DNA of 64,000 nt, taken from NCBI RefSeq assembly GCF_025989125.1, contig NZ_JAPDNR010000001.1, positions 5,506,087 through 5,570,086 on the forward strand. Direction: 5' to 3'. Position 1 is the first letter of the stretch. Each line of letters starts with the position of its first letter. This DNA comes from Chitinophaga nivalis (GTDB taxonomy: Bacteria; Bacteroidota; Bacteroidia; Chitinophagales; Chitinophagaceae). The position numbers and the translations under genes were made by a program. Under the pieces are notes generated by a model that had not been told where the DNA came from, did not search any database, and was given only the letters and a program-made list of their open reading frames with translations. This document shows, one piece after another, positions 1 to 7,846 of the stretch.

Positions 1-29
1 TATTACCTGTTATGGATACTATTATTTTT

Positions 30-74
30 ACTACCGGCAACGGCTATCCGTTGCCACCGGTAGTTATTTTATTT
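30..74 (+). terminator. Inverted repeat, possible terminator at window edge
   Basis: A bulged hairpin pairs ACTACCGG and CAACGG with CCGTTG and CCGGTAGT around a 4-nt loop, followed on the plus strand by a T-rich run. It overlaps the stop codon of the minus-strand peptidase gene. The T-rich side suggests it ends a plus-strand transcript entering from outside the window. This is inference from the fold only. Confidence 0.4.
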
Positions 75-3000
75 CCTGCAACATTTGTTTCACAGCTGCT
101 TCCAGCTGGGCATCCTTGCCGGCGAGGAATTCCTCATAACGCAGGGGCACCCGGATATCCGGTTCTACCTGCATGTTCTCGGTCGGACGGCCTTCCTTAC
201 CAATGGTGGCAATCATCGGGATACCGAATATCAGGGTAGGATCTACCTGTTTTTCCCACCATACAGCGGTACCGGTACCGGCAACCGGCATCCCTACCAG
301 CTTACCGATGTTGCCTTGTTTATAGATATACGGGAAGATAAAGGCGTCACTGTAATTTCCTTCGCTCATCAGCACACAGCTGGGGCTTTGCCATTGGCCC
401 TGTGGTTCTCCGTTTTTCAACCGATCTCCCTGGGGAGCAAAATCCAGGTATCTTTTACCACTCAGGAAATTATAGAGATCATCATGCAGCCATCCGCCGC
501 CATTAAAGCGGGTATCTACAATCAGCGCTTTTTTATCGCGGTTTTTACCCATTACTTCTTCATACATGGAACGGAAACTGGCGTCGTTCATACCTTCTAC
601 GTGCACATAACCTACTTTGCCGCCACTGAGTTTGTCGACCATCTTACGCATGTTGCTCACCCAGCGTTTGTACATCAGCCGGTCTTCTGCGCCAGCCGTA
701 ATGGGTTTCACGGTTTCTTCCCAACGTGTTTTGGTATCTGCATCATATACGCTTACCAGCACATTGGCGCCGGATTTGCGGTTCAGCAGCGATGCCCAGT
801 CAGCCTTTTCATCAATCGTTACACCATCTATTTTTTCGATGATGCTACCTTTCTTCACTTTAGTACCAGCTCTATCGAACGGTCCGCCACCGATTACTTC
901 GTCTACTTTCAGTCCGTCTTTGCGATAGGTTTCGTCAAAGAGCAGTCCCAGTGCAGCGGTATTATCGCCGGTAGGTTGCTGTGGAGAGTAACGGCCACCG
1001 GTATGGGAGCCATTCAGTTCGCCCAGCATTTCGCTCAGCAATTCCTGGAAATCGTAGTTGTTGCTGATATGCGGCAGGAAACGGGCGTAGTTGTCGTGGT
1101 ACATCTTCCAGTCGAGGTTACGCAGGGTAGGATCATAGAATTTCTCCTTCACTTGTTTCCAGGCATGATCCAGGATGTAGGCGCGTTCTGCCTCCAGATC
1201 CAGTTCCAGTTCTCCGCCCACACTTACCGGGGTGGTTTTGCCGGAAGCAGCATCTATCTTAACCACATTTCCTTTGTTGATGACAAAGAGATTATTACCA
1301 TCGCGGCTCAGGGTGATACTGCTGTAGCCTCCTGCCAGTTTAGCCAGTATTTTGGTGTCACCGGTGCGGGGCTCTGTTACCCACAGGTCGAATCCTTTTT
1401 CAAAAGCTGCCAGGTAGTATAATTTGCTGCCGTCTTTGTTCAGTATATAGTCACTGATGGAAGCGCTGTTGATGGTTAAACGCACTTTCCTGTTTTCCAG
1501 GTCATTGAAATCGGGCCGGAAGAATTTGGTTTTCGTGGTCGTATCTTTTTTAGCAGCAGCGGAGTCTTTACCGGATTGCTTCTTCGCATTTTCCTCTGTT
1601 TCTTTCAGGAGGTTAAATTCATCTTTTGATAAGATGAATTTATCATAGGCTTCCTGATCGAAGAATACGCCATATACATCCACTTCGCGGCTACCTTGTT
1701 TCGCGAGGGATTTACGACCTTCGCGGCCATTCAGCCAGGTCAGCATTTTTCCGTCGGCGCTCCATTTGGTAGCCCCTTCCCCGAAGCCGCTGCCCAGCGG
1801 ATAGATAGGCGCGCCTTTCCCATCTGCAGACAGAACAGTCGCATTCTTCACCATGTAATACCCCTGCTGGTCATCTGTTACGATCCATTTGCTATCGGGA
1901 CTCCAGCTGAAACCCCAGTCGCCGTCCGCGTAGGAATGGTTATTTCCTTTTGGCAGCAGGGTATGGCTTTTACCGGAAGCAAGGTTATATACTTTGAGGA
2001 TGTTGCGGTCTTCAATGTAGGCGATATCTTTTCCATCCGGCGAGAATATCGGCTGGAATTCCTCTGCAGCCGTGGCAATCAGCGGTTCTTCCTTCAGTAA
2101 GGTAGCCGCATAGAAGTAAGGTTCTTCTTTCCGTACTACAGTAGTCTGGTAGATGTTCCAGCTGCCATTGCGTTCGCCGGCATAGAGGAGTTTTTTGCCA
2201 TCGGGCGACCATTCAATCATTCTTTCCTGCTGCGGCGTATTGGTGATTCTTTTGGTCATGTTACCTTCCACGCTGGTCACATATACCTCGCCCCTGGCTA
2301 CGATAGCCAGCTCCTTCCCATTGGGACTGAGTGCAAATTCGGTAATGTTGCTGCTTACCGGCAAACGTTTCTCCACGGCATTACGGCCATCATTGAATAT
2401 TTTCACGGCCACCTGCTGTGGTTTGCCGCCTTCTTTCAGCGTATATATTTCACCGTTATAGGTAAAGCAAAGTGTTTGGTCATTAGCCCTGGAAAGGTGA
2501 CGTACCGGATGTTTGTCGAAATGCGTCAGCTGCTGCATTTTCCCTTTATCCGACAGCGATACCTTAAACAGGTTCTGAGAGATACCACCGTTTTCGCTGA
2601 GATAATATACCTCATTGTTATTACCGAACAGCGGTTCTCTGTCTTCACCCACATAGCCGGATATCTGTTCGTAGGTTTGTTTGTTCAGGTCGTAGAGCCA
2701 GATGTCTCTTGTAACAGAAGAAACATGGTGTTTACGCCAGGGATCTTCATATCCTTTGCGGTCCTGGAAAATTACCTGATCTCCTTTGCTGTTATAGTGC
2801 GCTGCTTCTGCACCTGCTGCTGTCAGCAGCACGGGGCGGCCACCGGTTACCGGTACGGTATACAGGTTGGCAAACAGGCGGGAACTGAAACGGATACTGG
2901 CTGCAGGCGCATTACGCGCACTGCCGAACAATACCTGTTTGTTGTCTGGCGTGAAGTCATACGGATAATCCGCTGCACTGTTGGTGGTAAGCCTTACCGG

Positions 3001-3297
3001 CGTACCGCCTTCCGCAGGCATAACGAATACATCAAAGTTGCCATAACGGTCGCTGGCAAAAGCGATGTATTTGCCGTCATGGCTCCATACCGGCATCATA
3101 TCCTGTGCCTCATGGATGGTAACGGGAACGGCTACACCGCCATTTACCGGAACTCTGTAGATATCTCCTTTATAACCAAAGGCGATGGTTTTACCATCAG
3201 GAGAGATGGCGGGGTAACGAAGCCACAGCGCGTTGTCCTGCGCATAGGAAGTTGCCGCCAGCAGCCAGGCTGCACACGTGAAAAAGAATCTCTTCAT
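64..3297 (-). CDS. Tricorn-like secreted S41 peptidase
   Basis: This 1077-residue protein has a signal peptide ending around residues 17-20 (TSYAQ). A long N-terminal region (about 25-560) repeats 'SPDGK.IAF'-type blades typical of TolB/tricorn beta-propellers. A core domain and a PDZ-like segment (about 790-870) precede a C-terminal S41 peptidase domain (about 870-1060). The segment GNYSDAFIFPY around residue 983 matches the tricorn catalytic-serine region, and the TEN.QVEPDI segment near 1040 carries the conserved Glu-Asn. Tricorn peptidases degrade oligopeptides; in Bacteroidota such proteins are exported and probably act in the periplasm on peptides. The length is normal for the family. 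A TACCTTTG -7 box lies about 140 nt upstream. It follows the FAD monooxygenase on the same strand after a 172-nt gap, so it is probably a separate unit. Confidence 0.9.
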   Translation of the reverse strand: MKRFFFTCAAWLLAATSYAQDNALWLRYPAISPDGKTIAFGYKGDIYRVPVNGGVAVPVTIHEAQDMMPVWSHDGKYIAFASDRYGNFDVFVMPAEGGTPVRLTTNSAADYPYDFTPDNKQVLFGSARNAPAASIRFSSRLFANLYTVPVTGGRPVLLTAAGAEAAHYNSKGDQVIFQDRKGYEDPWRKHHVSSVTRDIWLYDLNKQTYEQISGYVGEDREPLFGNNNEVYYLSENGGISQNLFKVSLSDKGKMQQLTHFDKHPVRHLSRANDQTLCFTYNGEIYTLKEGGKPQQVAVKIFNDGRNAVEKRLPVSSNITEFALSPNGKELAIVARGEVYVTSVEGNMTKRITNTPQQERMIEWSPDGKKLLYAGERNGSWNIYQTTVVRKEEPYFYAATLLKEEPLIATAAEEFQPIFSPDGKDIAYIEDRNILKVYNLASGKSHTLLPKGNNHSYADGDWGFSWSPDSKWIVTDDQQGYYMVKNATVLSADGKGAPIYPLGSGFGEGATKWSADGKMLTWLNGREGRKSLAKQGSREVDVYGVFFDQEAYDKFILSKDEFNLLKETEENAKKQSGKDSAAAKKDTTTKTKFFRPDFNDLENRKVRLTINSASISDYILNKDGSKLYYLAAFEKGFDLWVTEPRTGDTKILAKLAGGYSSITLSRDGNNLFVINKGNVVKIDAASGKTTPVSVGGELELDLEAERAYILDHAWKQVKEKFYDPTLRNLDWKMYHDNYARFLPHISNNYDFQELLSEMLGELNGSHTGGRYSPQQPTGDNTAALGLLFDETYRKDGLKVDEVIGGGPFDRAGTKVKKGSIIEKIDGVTIDEKADWASLLNRKSGANVLVSVYDADTKTRWEETVKPITAGAEDRLMYKRWVSNMRKMVDKLSGGKVGYVHVEGMNDASFRSMYEEVMGKNRDKKALIVDTRFNGGGWLHDDLYNFLSGKRYLDFAPQGDRLKNGEPQGQWQSPSCVLMSEGNYSDAFIFPYIYKQGNIGKLVGMPVAGTGTAVWWEKQVDPTLIFGIPMIATIGKEGRPTENMQVEPDIRVPLRYEEFLAGKDAQLEAAVKQMLQEIK

Positions 3298-3435
3298 AAG
3301 CGTTTAAACATGTCTTGATATTTCATCATCAACAGGCAGCGATTTGCTACTACCTGTTACCGGTTGACAAACCAAAATAAAAAAAATGCAACACGATGTC
3401 ATCTTTTTAATGATAAGTGGCATTTTTGGCGGTAA

Positions 3436-3443
3436 CAAAGGTA
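3436..3443 (-). promoter_or_regulatory. Putative -7 box of peptidase gene
   Basis: The minus strand reads TACCTTTG, an exact match to the Bacteroidota -7 consensus TAnnTTTG, about 140 nt upstream of the peptidase start. I see no clear -33 TTG at the usual distance. Confidence 0.4.
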
Positions 3444-3469
3444 AATGAAAACACACAGCAGTACAGCGA

Positions 3470-4717
3470 CTACCTGTCTGCCTGCTCATAGGCCCGATAG
3501 TCTTCGGGGGTAATACCATTGGCCGCTTTGTTTACCTGCTGCTGCAGTTTGCTGAGGAAACGTGTGAACAACCAGTTGCGTCCCGGCAGACGTAACATAA
3601 TCCGGATAAAAAATGCCTGTATCCATACTTCTCTTTTGGTGCGGGCAATCATCTTTTTTAAGGCCGTTTGTCCCAGTTCCTGATTCAGCCTGATCAACGG
3701 CTGCATCTGCCGGTGATAGCTACTGTATGCGGCTGTATGGTCGCCCTGTGCTTTGGCCAGTTCTCCGGCCAGTACATAGGCGCCTATAATGGCGAGGCTG
3801 GTCCCCTGCCCCGATGCCGGCGACGGACAATACCCGGCGTCGCCCAGCAGTACTACCCGGTCTTTCCACAGTTGTTCCATATGCACCTGGCTGATGGCGT
3901 CGAAATAGAAATCCGGCGCCTGCCGCATGGCCGCGAGCAACCGGGGGGCTTCCCACCCGGCATCCCGGAAGTAATCGGTTACAATATCCATTTGTTGCTC
4001 CGGATGACGGTGATCATAGGTTAACGGCGGCGCGGCAAAGAGGAAGGCCGCTTTTGCCTCCTGCTGCCGGCTGGCATTAAATACATTGATTAGTTTTCCG
4101 GGTAGCGGATAACCCATTTCACCATGATCCAGCTGCAGGTAGTTTTCCAGGGAAAAGATAGAGATGTAAAAGCCCAGGTGCCGCAGATAGCTGCTTTCAT
4201 TGCCGAAGACGAGCTTCCGTACATTGGAGCGCAGGCCATCGGCGCCTACCAGCAGGTCAAAGGTGCGCGGTGCACTGCGCTGAAAGGTTACCGTTACGCT
4301 GTCTTCGTGTTGCAGCACACTGGTAATGCTGTCGTTAAAAATGTAGCTGACCTCCCCGCGGGTAGCTTCATAGAGGATATGGGCCAAATCCCCCCGCATG
4401 ATTTCGAGGTCTTTATCCATCCGCATCCCCCATGTATCGGGATGGAAGGTGGCGATCTCTTTCCCTTTTTTATTGACCAGGGTAGCCGACCGGACGAATG
4501 TCTGCTGCTGCCGGATCTGTGGCATAATTCCCATTTGTTCGGCTATCGTCACGGCCACTCCTCTCAGGTCGATGCGGTACCCGCCGCGGCTAAGTGCTGG
4601 CTGTCTTTCTATAATGGTGACCTTAAATCCGTATTTGTTCAGCCAGTAGGCCAGGGCGGGGCCGGCGATACTGGCGCCGGAAATCAGTACGTGTTTGGGA
4701 CGGGTTTCAACGTGCAT
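3470..4717 (-). CDS. FAD-dependent monooxygenase (PHBH fold)
   Basis: A 415-residue flavoprotein of the p-hydroxybenzoate-hydroxylase fold. The FAD-binding fingerprint GASIAGPALAYWLNKYGF covers residues 14-31. The DG motif (VGADGLRS) is at 158-164 and the GD motif (LLGDAGYCPSP) at 290-300. RGGYRIDLRG at 44-53 sits where the flavin is contacted in the TetX/PgaE-like branch. Such enzymes hydroxylate aromatic or polyketide substrates with NAD(P)H and O2, and some inactivate tetracyclines; the substrate here cannot be told from sequence. It lacks a signal peptide and is cytosolic. A -7-like box is 29 nt upstream and there is no coupled neighbour. Confidence 0.85.
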   Translation of the reverse strand: MHVETRPKHVLISGASIAGPALAYWLNKYGFKVTIIERQPALSRGGYRIDLRGVAVTIAEQMGIMPQIRQQQTFVRSATLVNKKGKEIATFHPDTWGMRMDKDLEIMRGDLAHILYEATRGEVSYIFNDSITSVLQHEDSVTVTFQRSAPRTFDLLVGADGLRSNVRKLVFGNESSYLRHLGFYISIFSLENYLQLDHGEMGYPLPGKLINVFNASRQQEAKAAFLFAAPPLTYDHRHPEQQMDIVTDYFRDAGWEAPRLLAAMRQAPDFYFDAISQVHMEQLWKDRVVLLGDAGYCPSPASGQGTSLAIIGAYVLAGELAKAQGDHTAAYSSYHRQMQPLIRLNQELGQTALKKMIARTKREVWIQAFFIRIMLRLPGRNWLFTRFLSKLQQQVNKAANGITPEDYRAYEQADR

Positions 4718-4745
4718 ATGCGGTATTTACAATTGCTGACAGCCC

Positions 4746-4776
4746 CAAATTTACTGGCTGGTATTTGCCTGGTAAA
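4746..4776 (-). promoter_or_regulatory. Putative promoter of FAD monooxygenase
   Basis: On the minus strand a TTTA (-33-like) is followed after 19 nt by TAAATTTG, matching the Bacteroidota -33/-7 arrangement. It lies about 30 nt upstream of the monooxygenase start. Confidence 0.45.
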
Positions 4777-4842
4777 CAATCGGCAGGTAAATCGCTGCTC
4801 CCAACCGGCGAAACCACAGATATCGCCGGTAAATCCCCTCCT

Positions 4843-4891
4843 AAAAAACAAAGGAGATATATGGGGATCATCTTCCCATATATCTCCTTTG
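4843..4891 (-). terminator. Intrinsic terminator of SLH-like protein gene
   Basis: A perfect 17-bp stem (4849-4865 with 4875-4891) and a 9-nt loop are followed on the minus strand by a TTTTTT run. It sits just downstream of the stop codon at 4911. Confidence 0.85.
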
Positions 4892-4910
4892 CGGATGATC
4901 TCCGGTTATA

Positions 4911-5531
4911 TTATTCTTTGCCTTCTTTAGGAGATTGTACAAATTCAGCGGCACGTTTAATCATCTCAGTCGCTTCAGCTTCTGTAATAAAAGCTTTGGG
5001 GCGGAAGTTACCTTTTTCCAGTTTCACCACATTGAATTTGATCAGCTGTTGTACGGCTGTCAAAGCCTTCTGGGAGAATTTCGCTTCGTCGCCAATGGTC
5101 AGCCACATAGCATTGGTAACATAATCGCCGGTAGATAAAATGGCTTCATCCAGGTGTTGCGCAAACTGCTCACGGGTAAGTGGTTTTTCCAGACGTACCG
5201 TACGCTCCAGCTGAATACCATTATTGGCGGCTATAATCAGCGATGGCGCGTAGGATGCTTTATTATTGGCATACACATAGTAGTCGGTTGCTTTGGGTGC
5301 TTTGATAAACCGGATGTTGTTAATATTTAAATCCAGGCCCTTTACAATCAGCTCAATGCCTCTGGCAACACTGACTTTCTTTTTCGGCGCAGCTGCCTGT
5401 CCGGTACCGTTCCTACTTTCAACTATCACCAGCGGCAACCGGGCGTCGCTATACTTTTCCTTGCTATAAATATTTCCTGGTTGCAGCACCAGGATAAATG
5501 CCGGTAAAGCTAAAGCTGTACGTAAATTCAT
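4911..5531 (-). CDS. Exported protein with SLH-like repeats
   Basis: A 206-residue hypothetical protein with an N-terminal hydrophobic export signal (about 1-23). Its C-terminal half contains LTREQFAQHL (118-127) and FRPKAFITEAEATEMIKRA (176-194). These resemble the conserved helices of S-layer-homology domains, where a Thr/Ile-Arg/Glu-Ala-Glu block precedes a Met/Leu-rich helix. The match is by eye. The protein is probably periplasmic or surface-attached; no catalytic motif is seen. It is flanked by terminators on both sides, so it appears to be its own transcription unit. Confidence 0.75.
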   Translation of the reverse strand: MNLRTALALPAFILVLQPGNIYSKEKYSDARLPLVIVESRNGTGQAAAPKKKVSVARGIELIVKGLDLNINNIRFIKAPKATDYYVYANNKASYAPSLIIAANNGIQLERTVRLEKPLTREQFAQHLDEAILSTGDYVTNAMWLTIGDEAKFSQKALTAVQQLIKFNVVKLEKGNFRPKAFITEAEATEMIKRAAEFVQSPKEGKE

Positions 5532-5570
5532 ATTTTAATATATTAAAAAGCGAAAGTAGTGCTTTTAAGA

Positions 5571-5602
5571 GAAATAAAAAGCCGGCCTCACAGCCGGCTT
5601 CC
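5571..5602 (-). terminator. Intrinsic terminator
   Basis: AAGCCGGC pairs with GCCGGCTT around CTCACA and is followed on the minus strand by TTTTTATTT. It ends the 139-residue protein gene just upstream. Confidence 0.8.
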
Positions 5603-5621
5603 GACAACTTTTGTCCGGATG

Positions 5622-6041
5622 TTACTCCACCCAGTAGACGAGTGTTACGGGAATAAACCCGTCAGGACCTTCCTGGCTGTGGCTAAGGGTAACGGTTTGC
5701 GGTACCGCACCATCCCAGTTCCCATTATAGGCGCCAAATGTATAGGTGCCTGCCGGTAATCCTTCAAACTCATTGCCATCCCGGTTAGTCGCATCTATGT
5801 ACACACCGGTTTGTTCATTTTTCGCCCAGAAACCACGCAATCCGGCACTACCTGAAACAGGGGTACCATTGATGGTAACCAGACCAATACGGACATTAAA
5901 TGCCGTAGCAATGTTGTTGTTGACAGGATGATACGATGAGCGGGTAATCATCTCCCGGTTTTTCTCCTTGTTGTGTGGTGCAGCATGGCTTTGCACATAA
6001 AAAAAAGTGAACAACAAACCTGATACAAGGGTTTTTCTCAT
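5622..6041 (-). CDS. Small secreted protein with Cna/SpaA-like fold
   Basis: A 139-residue hypothetical protein with a clear signal peptide (about 1-20, ending SHA). The mature part has the pattern seen in prealbumin-like or carboxypeptidase-regulatory domains: an N-terminal strand RIGLVTINGTPVSG, then DATNRDGNEFEGLPAGTYTFGAY (about 92-114), where the 'F.GLPAGTYT' turn is typical. It is presumably extracellular or periplasmic and likely a binding or structural domain without enzymatic residues. It is divergent from the lipoprotein gene at 6249 and ends in a strong terminator. The specific role is unknown. Confidence 0.75.
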   Translation of the reverse strand: MRKTLVSGLLFTFFYVQSHAAPHNKEKNREMITRSSYHPVNNNIATAFNVRIGLVTINGTPVSGSAGLRGFWAKNEQTGVYIDATNRDGNEFEGLPAGTYTFGAYNGNWDGAVPQTVTLSHSQEGPDGFIPVTLVYWVE

Positions 6042-6248
6042 GGGTTAAAACATTTATGGTTAAGCCATCTAAATTAGGGTAATACAGGCGGACCCGCAAT
6101 TAATTTTCAGCACACAGATGATGATCACTGAACCCTTGATGCAGGGCGGATTTCCCGCTATTGCCATTTAGCAGAAAGATTAGCCGCCAGCGAAAAAATG
6201 AAAGCAGTAACTTCCCTTTATTGATAAACCCTTTTATATTTCACGTGT

Positions 6249-7259
6249 ATGCATTGCAGATTTCCCCACACACTGGGCATATGCCTGCTGGCTTTTTCCT
6301 GCGGTAAACCCGCTGCAGTACAGCTCCCAACAGACAATCCCACCGCAGCCATGGCTGCCGGTACACCTACTGATCCCGCCCGGGCTATACTGCGCGGATA
6401 TATTGAACAGGTGAAGCTATCAGACGCCCGCCGTTATGATGCCAAAGACAATGCCGGTCATAACATGGATTGCGCCAAAATCATTGCGAATCCGGCAGGT
6501 GGTTATATTGCCGTATATCACACCTATGTGAACGGCGAAGCCAAAGTAAATCTGGCTACGTCAACGGATATACTCAACTGGACCTGGGTAAGGGAACTGG
6601 CCGGCAGTAATACCGGCAGCGCTTCACAGCCCGACATCGCCGTAGCCGCAGATGGGGGCTTCGTCATGGTATGGGAACAGGAACCCTCCAATCACCTGAA
6701 GTTCACCTATTTCAGCAGCTGGAACAACCTGAAAAACGGCGTCGTCAGCAAAAGCTTCGATGCGCCCCGCACCCTCTCTTCCTGTGCAGAAGGCACGCCG
6801 AACATCTACTATGCCAGCAGTACCCGCGTGGAAACAGGCCACCACTACTATGCCAACTGCGATACAGACCGGCAGGCAAGAGGGATACTCACCAACTTCC
6901 GCACCTGGACGACGCAGCGGCAACCTGATTTCGACAATGCGCTTTTATACTGGGGTGTAAAAGGAAATATCGGCGACCGGGATGTCACCACTTTCAACGG
7001 TTATCAGTTTGGCGTGATAGAAGGTCAATACCTCAAAGGTGATTTCGGCAGCTGGCGCACTTTCCTCTATGACTATCAGACAGGTAATGCAGACACCTTA
7101 CATATCATTACAGATCATGGGAGTAAAGCATTTGCCAATCCAACCATTACCCGCCTGCAGATAGGTGGACAACCCGCTATCCTGGTCACCTTATTTATTC
7201 CCGGCAAAGGTGCTGCTCCCGGTGAAGCAGGAGAGCTGATCTACTATAAAAAATACTAA
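6249..7259 (+). CDS. Lipoprotein with beta-propeller (glycosidase-like) fold
   Basis: A 336-residue protein beginning with a lipoprotein signal (LLAFSCGK, Cys near residue 19). The mature part reads like a five-bladed propeller of the GH43/sialidase type. It has repeated segments such as ANPAGGYIAVYHTY, STDILNWTWV, QPDIAVAADGGFVMVWEQE and NPTITRLQIGGQPAILVT. The acidic catalytic trio of a specific glycosidase family could not be assigned, so enzymatic activity is inference. It is probably anchored in the outer membrane or periplasm and handles a carbohydrate. It is a single gene, divergent from 5622-6041. Confidence 0.7.
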   Translation: MHCRFPHTLGICLLAFSCGKPAAVQLPTDNPTAAMAAGTPTDPARAILRGYIEQVKLSDARRYDAKDNAGHNMDCAKIIANPAGGYIAVYHTYVNGEAKVNLATSTDILNWTWVRELAGSNTGSASQPDIAVAADGGFVMVWEQEPSNHLKFTYFSSWNNLKNGVVSKSFDAPRTLSSCAEGTPNIYYASSTRVETGHHYYANCDTDRQARGILTNFRTWTTQRQPDFDNALLYWGVKGNIGDRDVTTFNGYQFGVIEGQYLKGDFGSWRTFLYDYQTGNADTLHIITDHGSKAFANPTITRLQIGGQPAILVTLFIPGKGAAPGEAGELIYYKKY

Positions 7260-7677
7260 TCAACAGGTGATTGCGCGCCCACTTTTACGGCAGCTACCAC
7301 GCAGTTATTACTGCGTTACTATAGCAGTTTATGGATCGGGAAAGATGTTTAAATAGTTTTGCTAAAATAGTTTGGAAATATTAGCACATTCCCATAATTT
7401 AAAGAGATAAAGGTCTCCTTACCTTTTCCCTCAAACTAACCCCCTGCCGCTAAACACACTACCACCGCCTATTCCATCTACCTATACCTTTCTTCCTTTA
7501 TGGGCATTAGCACAGCAGGATGCCCGTCTTGGAAAGTTGAATACGATCTCCTCTCTTATACAACGCTTACTGATAAGCCTATACGTTTTTATGTGAAGAG
7601 ATACCTGCCAGGGAAATGCATTTGCAGGCACCCCTTCAAACAGGCTGCCACATGATCGGCTATTTGAAGGACCTGGG

Positions 7678-7785
7678 TTACGTCACTGCAGTTTTACAAC
7701 AGGCACTTGTATTTAATAGTTCCCCTCCTGTTATAGGTATGGCCCCAACCACACCAGATAAAATAGCCTCAACATCTTTTTTCAA
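7678..7785 (-). CDS. Doubtful 35-aa Cys-Cys peptide frame
   Basis: A frame opening at a TTG directly after the terminator T-run of the CmlA-like gene would encode 35 residues. It begins KKDVEAILSG, has a Gly-Gly at 20-21 and ends NTSACCKTAVT. The leader-like start, GG and Ser/Thr/Cys-rich tail resemble a small modified-peptide precursor. There is no ATG, and a terminator separates it from the upstream gene. No modification enzyme of a known RiPP class is adjacent. It may be a relic or chance. Confidence 0.2.
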   Translation of the reverse strand: MKKDVEAILSGVVGAIPITGGELLNTSACCKTAVT

Positions 7786-7821
7786 TAAAAAAAGCGCGCC
7801 CGGAAATACCTGTGGCGCGCT
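7786..7821 (-). terminator. Intrinsic terminator of CmlA-like gene
   Basis: AGCGCGCC (7793-7800) pairs perfectly with GGCGCGCT (7814-7821). On the minus strand the hairpin is followed by seven T. It lies 25 nt past the stop codon at 7847. Confidence 0.85.
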
Positions 7822-7846
7822 GATGTTATATTTAAGGTAGCTATAT

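Larger units (their letters stand above)
7260..7846. other. 587-bp intergenic stretch
   Basis: There is no long gene here. The right end holds the terminator of the CmlA-like gene. A 35-residue minus-strand reading frame (7678-7785, TTG start) reads like a short leader-GG-CysCys peptide and is listed separately as doubtful. The rest shows no convincing coding or structural signal. Confidence 0.6.

Noticed and set aside
7616..7840. 74-codon plus-strand frame
   Set aside because: It runs through the terminator hairpin of the hydroxylase gene and has no recognisable features.
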